Shown here: positions 46,276 through 61,200 of the stretch, piece by piece
How positions within the stretch are numbered: position 1 is the first letter of the stretch
Layout of the letters: each line of letters begins with the position of its first letter
IMG/VR virus record: IMGVR_UViG_3300035158_000222
Coordinates: 1-64,000 of that record
DNA: 64,000 nucleotides
Strand: one strand, 5' to 3'
Source: a virus
The notes under the pieces: generated by a model
Told to the model about the DNA's origin: nothing
Database searches by the model: none
What the model saw: the letters and a program-made list of their open reading frames with translations, nothing else
Program-made: the position numbers and the translations under genes

Positions 46276-49200
46276 TTATATTTTAGCACGTTCAGGAACT
46301 CTGGTCAAAACCTTCCGGTCTTCCAGAGTATTACTGAATTCCTCGTTCGTGAATGCGATAACGTTTGTTACAATGAATGGATTCACGTCGCCCCAGCCTT
46401 TTAGCGGCTTAGGCAGGGTTGACAATGGGTATCTGCGCATAACTCTCAGTAGTTCTGACCTTAGCAGCGGTAGTTCCTCGAGATCCTTCTGTCTCAGTGC
46501 ATTGACTCTGGCTATTCTGGCTTCCCACCATTGATCCCATTGCGCGTCTGTCCAGACTGATCTGTCTTGCCAAGTGCCTCGCTTCACAAGAATATCCTCT
46601 ACTTGCTTCTTAATATCAAATGGGATATTTTTTCTGAACTTGTTTTGCTGTCTCACAGCCCATGCCTGGTCAGGCCTTTTGTTGTCTTCGATGCGTAAGC
46701 CCTCTTCCATTTGTCTACCTAGGGACAGATAGGACAGGAACTTCTTCTCTGGATGGCGCTTAAAGTATTCATTGCGCAACCAGGATGGTAGCATCTTGAA
46801 ATAATATGTTGACATGAACGTGCCAAACGTTGTGGCCCATGTGCTCATAGCTCTCCCGTACAGCTTGTTTAACAGCCATCTGCCTTCCTCGGTTCTAGTA
46901 TCCGGTACGGCAGGAAGAAGATCTTTGAACTTCTCTGCGCTTCTCCATTGCTTCTGCTCTACAGCTTCGAAGAACTTCTCAGCCTTACTAAACTTGTTGC
47001 GTGTAGTATCGAACTTTGATCTGTCTGTCCAGTATGATGTAGGCATCTTGGATACTTCCCAGTATTCCTCTAGCTCTGGATATCTATCCAGGAATGTCTG
47101 TCTCAATTCGTATTGCTTATCAGAATCTTCGTGCTCGATCTTAAAGTAGGCTCTCTGAAGTAGGCGTATTCTCCGTATCCCCGGAGGAACCTGGAGTAGC
47201 AGATAGCGATCTAAGTCTTCATGTTCTAATAGGAATTCGCGCCTCTCGCTGTCGTAATCGAGGGCGTTGTATTGCTCCATGAGCGTGTCCATAGCCTGCT
47301 GCTTGGGAGTGCGTGTTATTTCCCTATCGGATTTAAACCACTGTTCGAATTCAGGGTTGTCATCAAAATACTTCTGAGCTTTAGCCCGGGCCTCAAAATA
47401 GTCAAGGTAGTACTGCCGACCTTTACCATCAGCCTCGACCTTGTCTATTATCGTATAATATATTTCACGTTGTAAATTAAATGCGACTTCTTCTTCGCTT
47501 ATATCCTTGTCGCGATCCCACCATTCTCTGAGCTTAGGATTCTCTCGCAGGAATTCTCTCCGTTCTTTCCGGCCTTCCCACGACTCTCTGTCTATAGCTT
47601 CGTACTGTTTCCATAGAGTATATGCTTCGATAGCTCCTGGGTTTGCACTATCGTGGCGTAGTCTGTAGTCCTTGTTGGCATCAGAGAAGTAGAACTCAAG
47701 CGCAGCAGCACGTCCGTCTTTCTCTTTGATATTGTTATGATCGTACCAGAACTTGTAGTATCCGACTATTCCCGGCTTATCTCTCTCCCATGCGTCTCTT
47801 TGAGTTTTGTTTTCGGCTTTGAAGAAGTATCCTAACCTGTCTTGGAATTCCTCAAACTCCTGCATCTTAAGAGCCATAGGATAGTATACCTTCCTGTCAG
47901 GGTGGATATCAAAGTATCTGTTCCGGAACCATTCTTCCTGGTCGTATACGAATTGGTAGATAATGCCTGGATCTTTCTCAAACTTGTCAGCTGCGTCTTT
48001 CCATACTCGCTGGTAATCTACTACAGAGTGTACTCCGTCTATCTTCTTGTTCTCATGATAGGTCTCTCTTGCTTTCTTATTCTTTTCTGACCAGAACCAG
48101 ACTGTGGCCAGGTTAGTTCTTTTTCCGGTAAGGAGTTCGTTCTCTTCGTCGCGCTTCTGTAGCTCCAGCCAGGTACGGACATACGGATACGTGATTCGTT
48201 TCCATGTGTTATGTTCCTTACTGAAATAGAATTCTCGGAAGTCATCCCATCCTTTGTTGCCCTTCTTCTGGAAGAACAGGTCGAAATATATCGTACTATC
48301 GTCCACCTCTCTTGCCTTGGTCAGGCCGTCATACAGTTGCTTCAGTTTGTCATAGTAGTTATATGTTCCCGGTCTTCTTCTGTCCCAGGCCTTGAGTGCG
48401 TTCTGATTCTTCCAGATATAATCGTATAGGCCTTTCCAGTCTGCTGGATCGAATCCGGTTTTATCCTGGGTATCTACTATCTTCTGGCGCCTGATATTAG
48501 TCTCCTGTACTAACGGGAAGTACAGTCTAGCATCAGGATTGGAAAGATAGTACCACTTCCTGAACCAGCCAGGCTTGGCATTGAACCAGTTAAAGAAGTC
48601 TGTGTCTTCTTCACGCTCTATGCGCTGAATCATTTCTCCCCACCAATTACCGTATTGTACACGCTTCTCATAGTATTCACGCTGCCACGGCGGCATCTCG
48701 TCAAGATATCTTTGCTTCCACTTAGGTATGCTAAGGATAAGATCTTCTAACCTCTTGTTATATTTATCCCAGTACTTATTAGCTTCCTCATCTGGGAGTT
48801 CGTCTAGGTTATCCGGTAGGGTAGCAAATACCAGAGACATGCGTCCGTAGAAACGCGCATCTTCATCTCGCGCCTGTTCCTGCGCCTCCAGGCCTAGGGC
48901 CTGCCATCTTTGGTAATCAACTTCGGCTTCTTCCTTGTATATTTGAGGATCAAGGAATGTAACTATAGCATCATACTTCTCGAGTATTTTAACAACCTCG
49001 TCAATATTCTTGACTTTCAAGTTTCCAAATTTATCGAATAGTTCAGCGCGCAGCTCCGCCTCCTTGAACGGCTTCTTGAACGGATGTGAGATACCGGCCA
49101 GATTCATTCTGGCTATCTTGTTTTGATCTACATCTCTCGTAGTCGTTAGCATCTTCCTTATGGATGCTTCAACCTGGGCCATCTCGAACTTACGCTTACC

Positions 49201-52200
49201 GAGTATCTGCTTAGACGTAATGCCGTATTGTTTCTCAAGATCATCAAAGTGCTTTTCTACTATGTGCTTGATATCAGGATTCTGTGCCAGCCACACGTCA
49301 CCTGATCCGTCTTTCTCCCACTCCTTCTCGAAGTAGACCTGGATAACAATAAACTTATGAAGATCATATATCTTTTGTTCTTTAGATTTTCCCTTGGCTT
49401 TGTTGATCCGGTCCATCTGCAAGAGCATGTTATATTGCTGGAAGTACTTCCATAGATCCGGGTTCTCTGCCTCAAGTGACCGCTTGAATAGATCTCTCTC
49501 ATGAGGAGGAAGTTTGTTCAATGAGTCCCAAACGAATGCTACGTCCTCGAGCTCAAGATAGTTCAGACCGAACCATTTGAATATAGCCCGCACCTTCTTG
49601 GAATTATACCAGGCAGTACCTCTAAGCTGGACAGCATAATCAGTTTCGAATATTGATTCCATAACTCTTAGCGGAGGAAGGTATGCCATCATGAACGTCA
49701 CAAGAGCACTGGGCTCATCGGAATATGTTAGCTCGTCTGTAAATCTTGAAGCATCTCTCTCTTTGTATCTTCTTTGTTCCTCGGCAAACCAACCATACTT
49801 ACCGAAGTCACGCATAAGCGGACCAGTCTCGTGGAATCCCCTCTTGCCTACAAGCTCGATTCCTCCCGCGAAGAACGGTCCCCACCCGAGAGCGAATGAC
49901 ATCTTTAGCGGATTATCAGCGAACTTCTTCAGCGACTCGAATGGATCTACTATCACCCTTAGGTATTCAAGAACACCAAAGTGAGGCAGTACCCATATCT
50001 TGTCACCGAACGGAACTCTTTCCTTGAACTGGTCAGGCATGTCAGCAGACAGCTTGTCATATGCATCAAGCAGAGCGTTAGAGGCCTGATATACGCCAGG
50101 ACCATACTTGATCATAGCTCCGAGATACAGTCCGATGGACTTAGCAGTAAACGCGTAGAACGGGAAGAATGTTCTGAAGAATCTTCCTGCAAGTGTCAGA
50201 TCACGATAGTCGTATAGGAACTTCTTAACCTTGATCTCTGTCTTGGCCTTATTGAAAGCCTTCCTGTACATCAGGTCATGAGCCATGATTACCCTACGCA
50301 TATTCTCTAGTTGTGCTGCCATGGATACATAGTCCGCGAAGAATACTCTGCCTGCAAGCTTGAGCTTACGCGCAGTTTTTCTGGCTACTACAAAATTGTT
50401 CAAAGGTTCAGAGTCCATGTAATCTCTCAGAACACGTACGTGCCCTTCGGCTTTCTTCGGATCAGCCAGGTACTGCACAAGACCTGCTGATGTAATACTC
50501 TCCCAGTCTCCCAGCTCAATAGCTTCGTTAACCAGGTTCTTATTTCTAGGCTTGATAGACTCCATGTATGCTTTACGTACGCGCTTACTTCTCAGCATTC
50601 CAGGTATACTTCTGGAGTCTTTCTTTGCCTTCAAGTATGCCTCGAGATTGTACACACCAATGTCTGCCTCCTTGCCGATCATTAGCTTAGTGAACTCACG
50701 AACATTGATCAAGTGCTTCTTCATCCGTAATGCAGTTGCCTCTGCCTGTAGCCTACTGATATCAATAAACAGCCTTACATTTCTGGTTCCCATTATTACT
50801 CTCATGGAGTCACCAAGATAGTTCCAGAGTAGCCAGCCCGGTCTCAACATAAGTACTGACCATATGAATGTACTGAATGCTGTCCGCCTTATTGTCTTCT
50901 GTACCTGGTTAACATCCGGTAAGGTCTTTAGGAATAACTTATTGGCCCGCTCATAGTACCTCAGATTTCTCGGCACCTCACCTACAAGCTGTTCGTGAAT
51001 GCCGTTGAACGTATCGTCAAACTCTTGTCTCTGTCTCTCGTGAAGATAGAACATGTGATTAGCCATCTTACGCTTGAAGCTTTCGATAAGTCTGCTAGGC
51101 ATATCGAATTTGAAAACATATCTCTTGATGTTCTTTGATATCTCAATGGCCTGTCTGTGGTGTTCGTCGATCAAACGTTCCTGCCAGTCGAGTAACGGCT
51201 TACCATTATTCTGTTCCATAAACCCCTTTCTTATCTCATCTCTGTATTCTTTCATGGCTGAGTCTATCCCCTTATCGAATTTTTCCTTTAACTCCTGACG
51301 TCCCTTGATAGATGCCCAGTCCACCATGATATCCTTAATAGGTTTCTGGAAGTATGAGTTATGGTACATGTTCATCTTGTCTGTAATAAACCATGGCGGG
51401 AACTTGTTCGGATCACCCATCCACTTGCTGACAGATTCTTGTAGCTCCTGCCTAAGCTTAGCTTTTATGAGCTCTTCGTGCTTTAGAATATTAACAGTAC
51501 CAGGCAGACTAAACTTTTCGTATAGGTCTCTCATCGCCTTGGTTCTGAACTGTCTGGTGGTCGGGAACATCAGGTCAACATGCTTGGCCTTAGTCACCGT
51601 CTTCTTTAACTTGGGGTCGCGCATAGATATCTTAACCGGATTACCGTTACGTATAGCCATGATATTCTTCTCGTTAAAACTCATGAACGCCACCTTGCTA
51701 TTAGGTAGAGATGATACGAATTCGAATACAGCCTTTTCGCCGGGCATCATCTTGACTCCATTGAATACGAACCTTGTTCCATTATTGTATCCATACATGA
51801 TAGCCTTTCTCTGGTCTGGATTCAGGAACGTACTCCGTCCTCCGACTACAAGTATATTAGAACCTCTGACAAACTTCTTATAGTCAGCAGCTTCTCCAAC
51901 GCCCACGTTATGTCTGATCATATCCGCCTCTAATCCAGCCAGCGCCATATCTCTGGCAGATCTCTCGGCTATCTGTGGTCTAGATTCCAATAGAGAGTCA
52001 ATCGTTATATTGCCTTTCTTGTCAACACCGAAGAACTCGGACGCAAAACTATCCGGATCTACGGGGAAGTGACCCGGGAATCCAGGCTTAGGATCGGCTG
52101 CGGCACGCACTATCTGGTCAAAGTCTTCTCTCATTAAGTTGTGCATAGCTCTGTCCTCGGGTAGCATTCCCTTACCATACATAGAATTCTTAAGGTGCCA

Positions 52201-55200
52201 CGGGCTAGCCAGCTCACTACTCTCACCGAATATCCAGATAGCACCACGCTCTTTCATCTTGTCGACCATCTTTGTTACAGCCCTGGCCTCCACATCGTTC
52301 ATACCAAAGCCTTCACCGACTAGGATTCGGCCCAGGTTGTCGGGGTGGAAATCAGGATCTACAATGACAGTCATGTTTTTAATATATCCCCTTACTTCGT
52401 TGGCTTGTCTTATCAGTTCTTCTTTCTGTGCGCCTACCATTCTTGTAGAACGTCTCTCTAGGTCTTTCCGGAAGGAGTCAAGAGTTTCCTTTAGGGTCCC
52501 GCTCATATCGAAGACCACCGGGAAATCCTTCTCCCGCCCAGTCTTTCTGAACAGTCCTTTAATAGCCGCGTGTACTTCCGTCATGCTTCTCGCATTGCCT
52601 ACCTGCACTATATCAGCCTTCATAATTTTTATCTGGCCTAGATCTTTGGCAGACGGTAGCTTGTCGTAGAATTGTTTTTTAATATCTGCTGCAGTAATGC
52701 GCGGCACTTCAGTAGTTGGATGAGTAACGGTCGGGACACCGATTTCCTTCAGGCCCTCTCTTGTTAAGAGTTTGTCGCCCATGTCTGCGATAGCATTGTG
52801 TAGTGCGCCCATCGCGGCTCCCATCTCAGGAGTGATATGTCCCTTGTCCGCCCAGTATACTCCATCTATCGGAATAGGAATATGATTATGTCTGGCTACA
52901 GCCATTGGAATTACAGACTTCTTGATAGCCTTTAGTCTGACCAGAGCCTCTTGATTTGTTCTATAGTTGAATAGTATATCGTTATAGTCTATGTCAGGAT
53001 CGCCTGTCCTTAGAGTTTTCTCCTGTCTCTTCATAGAATCCTGTACTCGCTTTATCTCCCTATCAAGTTCGTCGTAGACATGTCTGGCTATAGTAGTATT
53101 TATGTTCCCATCCTTATCCACAATCTTTCCGTCCGGAGTATCACCGGTCAGAAGGAATCTCTCTACAGACATATCGTGTCTCATTCTATTTTCGACAGCA
53201 GCAAGATCAGTAGAAACTTCGTCTACCTTCTTGTCCAGTTTCTTGATCTTGGCATCTCGTTCTTTCTTGAGTATGTCTATACCATCGCGTATCTGCTTTC
53301 TCTTAACTGTAAACTCTATAGCAGATTCGGCAACGATCTTTCTCATGCCAGCTCTTGCCTTCGGATCTTTTTCTTTATCGATCATCTTCTTAGCTTTCTC
53401 TCTTTGTCTATTGTATAGAGCCTGTCCATCTTCGATAACCTTATACTCACCGTTGATTCGCTTCTCGTAATCTCGCTCTATCTTTCTCGTCTGATTCGAC
53501 AGGTCTTCAAGCTGGTCATTCAAACCTTTGATCTGTTTTCTATAGTCTGCCTTGTCAGACTTATCGTTGACCCACCTAGCCAGATCGTCTGGACCTATCT
53601 TATTCGCAACGTCAAATGCCACTCCAAGATTCTTCACGAGCTCTTCTGCAGAGAAATCTCTGATAGCCTTAGGAAGTTTCTTGGGCTTGAATGCTTCGCG
53701 CGCGGACTTGCTCAGGAGGTGTTTACCTATAACGTTACCACCAACCTGGTTAAGCTTGGACACTTCGGCAGCAGCTTTCGCATCCTCGGACGGACGCCTT
53801 GTGACTTTCCATTCCCAGTCATCAAACTTCTCTCTTGATATAGCTAGCTGTCTCTTTCTATATTCGTCACCCTTCTTGACTATCTTCTTCTTCTTAATCC
53901 GTTCCATGGCACTAGGATTCTCGCCCACATCATCAATCATCTTCTGGAATCTAGGAATAGGACCGTCTGTCATGTCGTCTAGATCAACGCGGATAAGAGG
54001 GGTTCTGGACCATCGAGGAGTTTCGAATGATACCTTAGCGCCCTTAATCTTCTTGAGCTTGGTATAGAATACTCCAGGATTAGCAATGTCTGGTTTTGTC
54101 TCCATTGTCTCCTTGCCGGTTCTTAAATCTACAGTCTTCTTACGCGGACCAACATAATCTCCTCTACCATTGACCCAGTTAGAATGCTCCCTCTGCAATA
54201 ATTTAGAGAATGCTTTTCCCTCTGGAAGCGAAGACTTTATTTCTCCGGACAATATCCCGCTAAATATAGTTGCAGTTGAATCAACTACGTCTGCTAGCAT
54301 CCCAAACTTTCTTAGTTCATCTATGCCACCATGTGCATCTTGCCAGGCAGCATAAGCCTTGTATAGAGCACGCTCTGCCGGAGGAACTTGCTTTTCTAGG
54401 AACTGCTTACCGAACTCGCCTATATTTATCTTGTGTCCTCTCATCATATCCCATATTTCTCTACCAAAATGTTTATAGTTCAGCTCAGCAGATTCTTCTA
54501 CAGTATAGTAAAGCTTGCTTGCGAGACTATTTCCCTCAATAAGATCTGATGCCTTTCCGGTAGGAAGATATACAGACCGGTATCCCTCGGCCTTCTTGTT
54601 GTACAGCGCATGGCGTATTGTAATATCAAACCAGCTATCATAGAGATCGGCATACCGCTTGTACACATCATAGTCCGCGATCTTCCTGCCCTTGACCGCC
54701 TTGTTAGATAGGATATCCATGAATGTAGTTCTGTATCTCTTCTCTTGACCCTGATAGTAATCTATAATCTTCTTCGCAGAGTCCAGGTTTTTATATAGAC
54801 CTCTTTTAAATTCGAGTCTACCTATCTTTACCTTCAGCGTACGACCAGCTTTGAAGTTAGCATTTAGATCAACTATGTTCTTGTAATACTTTCTATCGAG
54901 GTCATACAGTAGCTTACCGGTAGTAGTATCGGTACCAAGGCGCTTTGACTGCTCCTCTACGAATGCTAATACATAGTCTGCCATTGGATCGTGCGGTCCG
55001 AACTGTTTTTTTCTTAGCTTAGAGAGCTCGCCAAGTCTTGGCATAGTTTTTAGTTTACCTGCATCAAGCTTTGAATTCAGCTCTGCTATACCAAGGATAG
55101 TAGCATTAAGATCTCCTCTTGCCTCCGGTTCATACTTATACACGCTGTCTATCCGGCTGAATATACCCTTGTCCTTCGCGCCTGCTATTAAATCAGAAGT

Positions 55201-58200
55201 AAGTTTGTGTTTCTCTAGCCACTTGATAATATTCTTGCCTGCCTCATTTCTACGATACAGACTGGTATTTTGTTCGATAAATATTTGTCCCTGCTTTGCC
55301 GCTAACTCCTTCGCAGGAATTTTTTCCGCTTCACTTTCGAGCCTGGCAAACTCTGCCTTATAGTCTTCTGCGAATTTAGCTATGTCTTTTCTCTGCTGCG
55401 TATTGCCATCGAAGTACATTCTAATAAGTTTATTCTCTATCTTGTTCGAGGTGACATCGAAGGTTATGTCCCTATTAGCTTTTATATTCAGATCAATCTC
55501 ATGAACAGCTTTCTCACTCGCCTTAGCAACATCATTGTAATTATCCATGGCACTCATCAGTTCCAGATCATTCTTATATTTAGCCAGCATTGATACTCTA
55601 TTTTTTGCTTCTCTCTTCGCGACCTCTTCTATACCGGTAATACCGCCAGCTATCTCGTAGTCTCCATTAACAAAAGACTTCTTGATTTCCGGCAGAATGT
55701 CAGACTGGAACTCATGGATAAACACATCGTCCCCGATCTTAAACTCGGCATACCAACCAATACCATTGTATCGCTTCTTTGCCTCGCGGATACCAAACCT
55801 GTGGGCATTGGTTATAACTGCATCATCGACAAACAGCCTGCGCTTGTACTCTATCGGAACCTTCTTCTTTTGTATATCTGTCATAGGCCCGATAGGAATA
55901 AGATTTTTAATTCCATACATTTCATGCCCAGTAACATCTACTACTCCAAGATCATATCTTTGTCTCAGCCAATTTCTGTATGCATCGGCAAGCTCTGATG
56001 CTGGCATGGACTTTTCCTTGGTTGTCTCCAATAGATCCTTCCTGAATAATTCCATGGCCTCAAGCTCGGCCTTCTTAATGCCCTCAAACTTAAATGGAGA
56101 TGTAAGGGCTATGGCAGTGTCCGGCTTCTTCTCACCTAGCCAGTCTACAAATTTATATTTAAGCTCGACAGGGTTCACTCTCTTAGATATGGCTTTCATG
56201 TCTGCGTCCTTTTGATTGAGCAGTTTTCTTTTTACTTTGAATCCGGAGAATGATCCGTCAGTAAGGGCCCTGTCAAGATTGTCAACCGTTCTGGTTCTTG
56301 GATTATACGGACCCTGTGGCAGCACATACATTCTATCTACATACATATCTGCTCTCTGTTCAGCAGTAAGGTTGGTACCCAGCTCACGCTCTATAGCATC
56401 ATCTACGGCAGAGTACTTTGCTGCATCGCCTATATCTACCTTACGTTTCTCGAGTGCAATAAGATTACCGATATCCTCCAGTGTAAGATCCGGCCTTAGT
56501 TCTCCTGGTCTGATCACTTCTCTCTTTCCAAACATAACATTAAAGTAATCGGCTACTCTATCCAGGAGCTCTCTGACTTTACTAATGAGTCTTTGTCCCG
56601 TAGTAAGGGAGATTTTATCGGCAGCATACCTACCGATTGCCTCGGCAATACCCTCCTTATAGAAGTCTTCACTCCCGACTTTGATCTCAGGATACTTCTT
56701 CTCAATGTATTTAAGTATCTCGCCCTCGGTATCTAGTTCCTTCTTGAGGGCTTTATAGAGATCAACATTCTCGCGAGAAATTACTTCTATGAATGGGTGA
56801 GCTATCTCATGGAATGGCGTTGAGGCCTTTGCGTAGGCACGGTTAATGTAGACCTGGCCATTTACGAATTGACCAGCCCATTTCATTTCCCTCCGATTAA
56901 TTACTTTTACCTTCACGCCGAATCTGCTTGCGACTTGATAAGACGCACTGTCTATCGCATACCTAGACATCTTCTTACCATAGGCCTGCTTCTCCAGCTT
57001 AGTCTTAGGCGGAGGGAGCAATAGAACCTCAGGCGGGGCCGGGTCTACGTTTATTGTCTTGGGCCTTCTTGCTTCCGGATCTCTTACGAATCTAACTATA
57101 TCAATAGCACCAAGTTCTTTCTTGGCGGCATAGAACGCAGCATTCCATTCCCGCAGCTTATCAAGATATTTCTCATAGGAAAGGATTTCTCTCGGGCTCT
57201 TGATATCTCTCAGCAGCGCTCCCACCTCTTCAGGCGTCAGCTTCTCGAACGCTTCCTCTCTGTCTACTTTATTTCTGTAGTCACGGGTCACGCGCTTACC
57301 ACCGCTTCTCTCGCGTCTTAGTCTGGTTGCCTCGCGGGCTATACCCTCCTCAGAGAGTCCTACTAACATTCTTTGTTCTATATCCGATAGTTCAGTAAAT
57401 TCCAACAGGAGCTCCATGGCAGTCTTAGTCTTCACGATGGATCCTGTCTCATCACGTATACCTACAATCGGAGTAGCCAGAGCCTTCTCAAAGTTCCTTA
57501 GATAGTACTCAGGATTCTCTGCAGCCTTAACCGGATCAACAGACTGTGAGATCAGGTGGATAGAGTCATTGGCTCGGAACCCAGAACCGGCAGGAAGTCT
57601 GTCCTCCAGGATCGCATATACGATTGGATCATACGTTCCCTTGGCACGGAGCCTTTGCATGATCTCGGCAGATGTAAGAGTTTCTTCTATCTTAGCTTGA
57701 GGTGCAAGAACTTCGAAGTGTGTATCTTCGACAAAGCTCGGATGCTCTCTCATGTAATTGATAATGGCACGCTCTTCCGCGCTGTCACCAAACCACGCGA
57801 ACTTCTTTCCATACCATGGGTTCGGCTTTCCCTTAGCATCAGTGGGATGCAGAATAATCTCCAGCTCTCTCGCCAGCTCAGGAGTTACAAAGTAGTCCTC
57901 TGAGACATGCTTCTGCTTAGAGATTCTTCTATCTGGAGTTACTCTGTCGACGAACTTAAGTTCGGGAACTGCCATCTTCTTTGCGTAGTCTTTGCCAACA
58001 TCCTGGAGTTTTTTCCACTCTACTCTTTTGGCTTCGTATGCTTTCTGCCACTTATCTATCGTGGCCTTGCTTCTCTTTTTCTTCTTGGCTATGTTTAGTT
58101 TCTCCTGAGTCACAAGCATATCTATCTTTGCCTGTGCCGCTCTTTGCTCCATTTCATTCAGCTTATCTATAACCGCTCTGTCTACAAGTCTGGGCTCAAG

Positions 58201-61200
58201 AACCTTCCAGACACGAGACCGCTGGTTATTCTCGAATACATCCTGCATGATCTTCGGGATAGATCTGGTTGTGGCACCGGGCTCCTTATCCATCTTCATT
58301 AGAATATCAAGGCCACCCTTTTGGATCTCCTTCGTGAACTTGTTGAACTTCTCCGTGAAGGCTTCCTTCGGGACCTTACGCCTCAGGATATAGGAAACTT
58401 GCTTGTTGAGTTTTCGCTCCGCGAACCAGAATTCATAATCATTCCATAGCTCAGACATCTTGCGCACTTGTTCGTCAGTGTACTTCTCAAAGCTCCAGCC
58501 CTTGTTGCCCCCCTCCTTCTCGGGCACCATACCAGGCCATTCCTTCAGCTTATCCTTTAGGGTAGTGAATTGATTAGCATCTTTAGTCTTATTTAATTCG
58601 AATTTAGTATACAGAGCAAACTCCTTCTTGGTAGTTTCGTATAGGGCAGCGTCAGTTCTGGCCTTCAGGATATCGTCCCTTCTGGTAACAGCCCACATCG
58701 TACCAAGAGTATTGAAGTTTCTAAGTAGTTCGTTAATATTCTGATCAGTTAAATATCTACCTCTCATTATCATCTCTACGATATTGTACGGAGCCTTCGG
58801 GAAGAACGCTGGCTTGTCACCGCCAAGTTTCATCAGGAAGTATACCAGCTCATCAGCCGGGGTAAGTTTGAACGGGGCATCCGGTCTGTCTATCCAGATC
58901 TTCTTCTCCCTGTCCCACATCTTGGTAACCTGATACGATCTGTCTAGAACATTCCTTAGCTTCGCGTATAGGTTAGGATTAGTATAGTATAGATTTTCTA
59001 ATCCGATAGCAGAGGAAAATACCAAGTCGACTTCGGGATCATACGGGGTGTACCTTCCTTCACCGATCTCATGAACACCGGTACGCTTCCACATTTCACG
59101 CACACCGGTCTTCGGATCTTTGATGCCGCCCTCGTAAGTTCTCTGTACAACATCCTGGATAGGATAAAGTTCGGACATTTGCTTTGTCCATACTACTTGC
59201 TTTTTATTTTTAACGACATCGAACTTGCCCAGTATGCTGGTAAGCTCTCCTCTCTGAGCGCTGTTCAGGAACTGATGGTACCACCCAACCTTCGGGTTTA
59301 GGTATGCTGTACGCAAAAGATTGTATACAACGACCGGCCCCATCTCACCTCTATTCTTGGCAGCCTCAACATACTCGATAATAGTTTTGGTCTTACCCTT
59401 TGATGTGGCAGTAAGTTTCCTTGTCTTAGGATCGAATTGGAACTTCTGATTCTTCTCAAAGAACAGTGTCTTCCAGTTATCAGATATCTTACCTATCGTA
59501 AACCGTCTTGAGTTCTCTATCTGCTGCTGTGCAATAGCTGTGAATGCACCAAGAAGATCTCCGGACAATCCCATTCTTGTCTTTCTTGTACGTCTGTACA
59601 TTACCCTGTACACGCCAGTATCAGGGTCCCTGAGGATCAGATTCTGATTATTTTTCCATAACGCCTGATCGTGTGGGTGAAGGGCACTGAAGTCGTCAGG
59701 AGTAATCCCGTAGAAGACAAAGTCATCAGTTACCTTTATCGGAACAGCCTGGTCTGCTTCAACCATTCTGCGGAAGAAGTCATCACGCTTCCTGTATATA
59801 TCAGCAGCCTCAACAGCTCTGTCTATTGATCCATGATATTTCTTTGGATAGTCTTCATAGAGTTTCTTCTTAACCCTGTCCAGCTCTTCGGTTGTTTTAA
59901 TCATACGTTCTCTTTTAATAACCTTACCGTCCTTGTCTACCTTCTCTATTACCCTGAACAGATCAAGTAATGCCTGTCGTCCAACCTTGTCCAAGTTTGC
60001 AACCTGCTCTCCATAGTAGACAAGTTCGAACCGCCCAAGGTTTCTGGATTCAAATATCCTCTGCCTGAATTCTTTCAGGAAGTTGTCCGGAGACACTATT
60101 ACTCCTACTCCTCGAGAGATGTTGTTCGGATCAAAGGCTTCACCATAAAGTCCGCGATTAAGTTCTACAACTTCATTGAACAAATCAGTATCAGCCTTGA
60201 TCTCATCACTGACAAGATCCTTAAGTTTGGTCTTATCCTTCTTCACGAGAACTCTTTTGTAATAGGTCTCCGGGAACATTTGCATCAATCGTCTGATGTC
60301 CTCTGTCGCCAGGCCCATAGTTTCGTTGAATTTCCAGAAGACATCTTCAGCATCTGCGCTGGCTCTGATAGGATCTGCAACGTACTCCCTGAGATAGTTC
60401 TTTACCCTGGTGGCCGGGAGGTCGAATTCCCCGGATACCTTAGCCACTGCTTCTATGAACTTAACTTCATTCTGCGCACGCAAAACTCCCAGCTCCTGAT
60501 CGGTTAACTGGGTAATCTTTTTTCCTTTGTACGGAAGTAGTTTAGCTAGTGAGATACCTCGCCACTTCATCGAAGCAACGGTTAAGGTATTGAGATTTAT
60601 CTTATTGGGCTCAAAAGTTGTTAAGAGTTCACGGAATGTTGTCGCATCCTGCGGGGAGTAGAACCTCTCGGTCGGAACTTTCCCCTTCCGGATAACGTTA
60701 TCCAGGCTCCAGATAAATTCGAATGTCCCGAGCGCGGCGCGCTTAAATCCTGTGCGCTCTGCATCGTCAAGAAGCTTGTATGCGATCTTCTGTCCCAGTG
60801 GTCTCATCAATCTTCTTGTCCCCCTACCAACCGGATACCACAATAGATCAATGGGGTCAGTCACAATCATCAAGGCTTCATCGAGAAGCTCAGTAAAAAC
60901 AGGATAGTTGTTCTGCAACTTAACCCTGGTCTGGTCATTAAGTATGTTTAGGAATGATATATCGTCCTCTCTTGTGATAGGAATCTTGATCTCTGTACCG
61001 GCCGGTATCTTTGTAATATCTTTGATTCCCATTGCATACAGGTCATTACGCATTTGAATATCAGCAATGATCTTCATTCTGTCAGGACCGGCAGGCACTA
61101 TATCCATGAGGCTGCCTTCTTTTTCAAACCTATATTTAAACTCGTTGCGCGCGTCACGCATCCAGTTGTATGTCTTCTCCCAGTTCTTCATGATCTGCGG

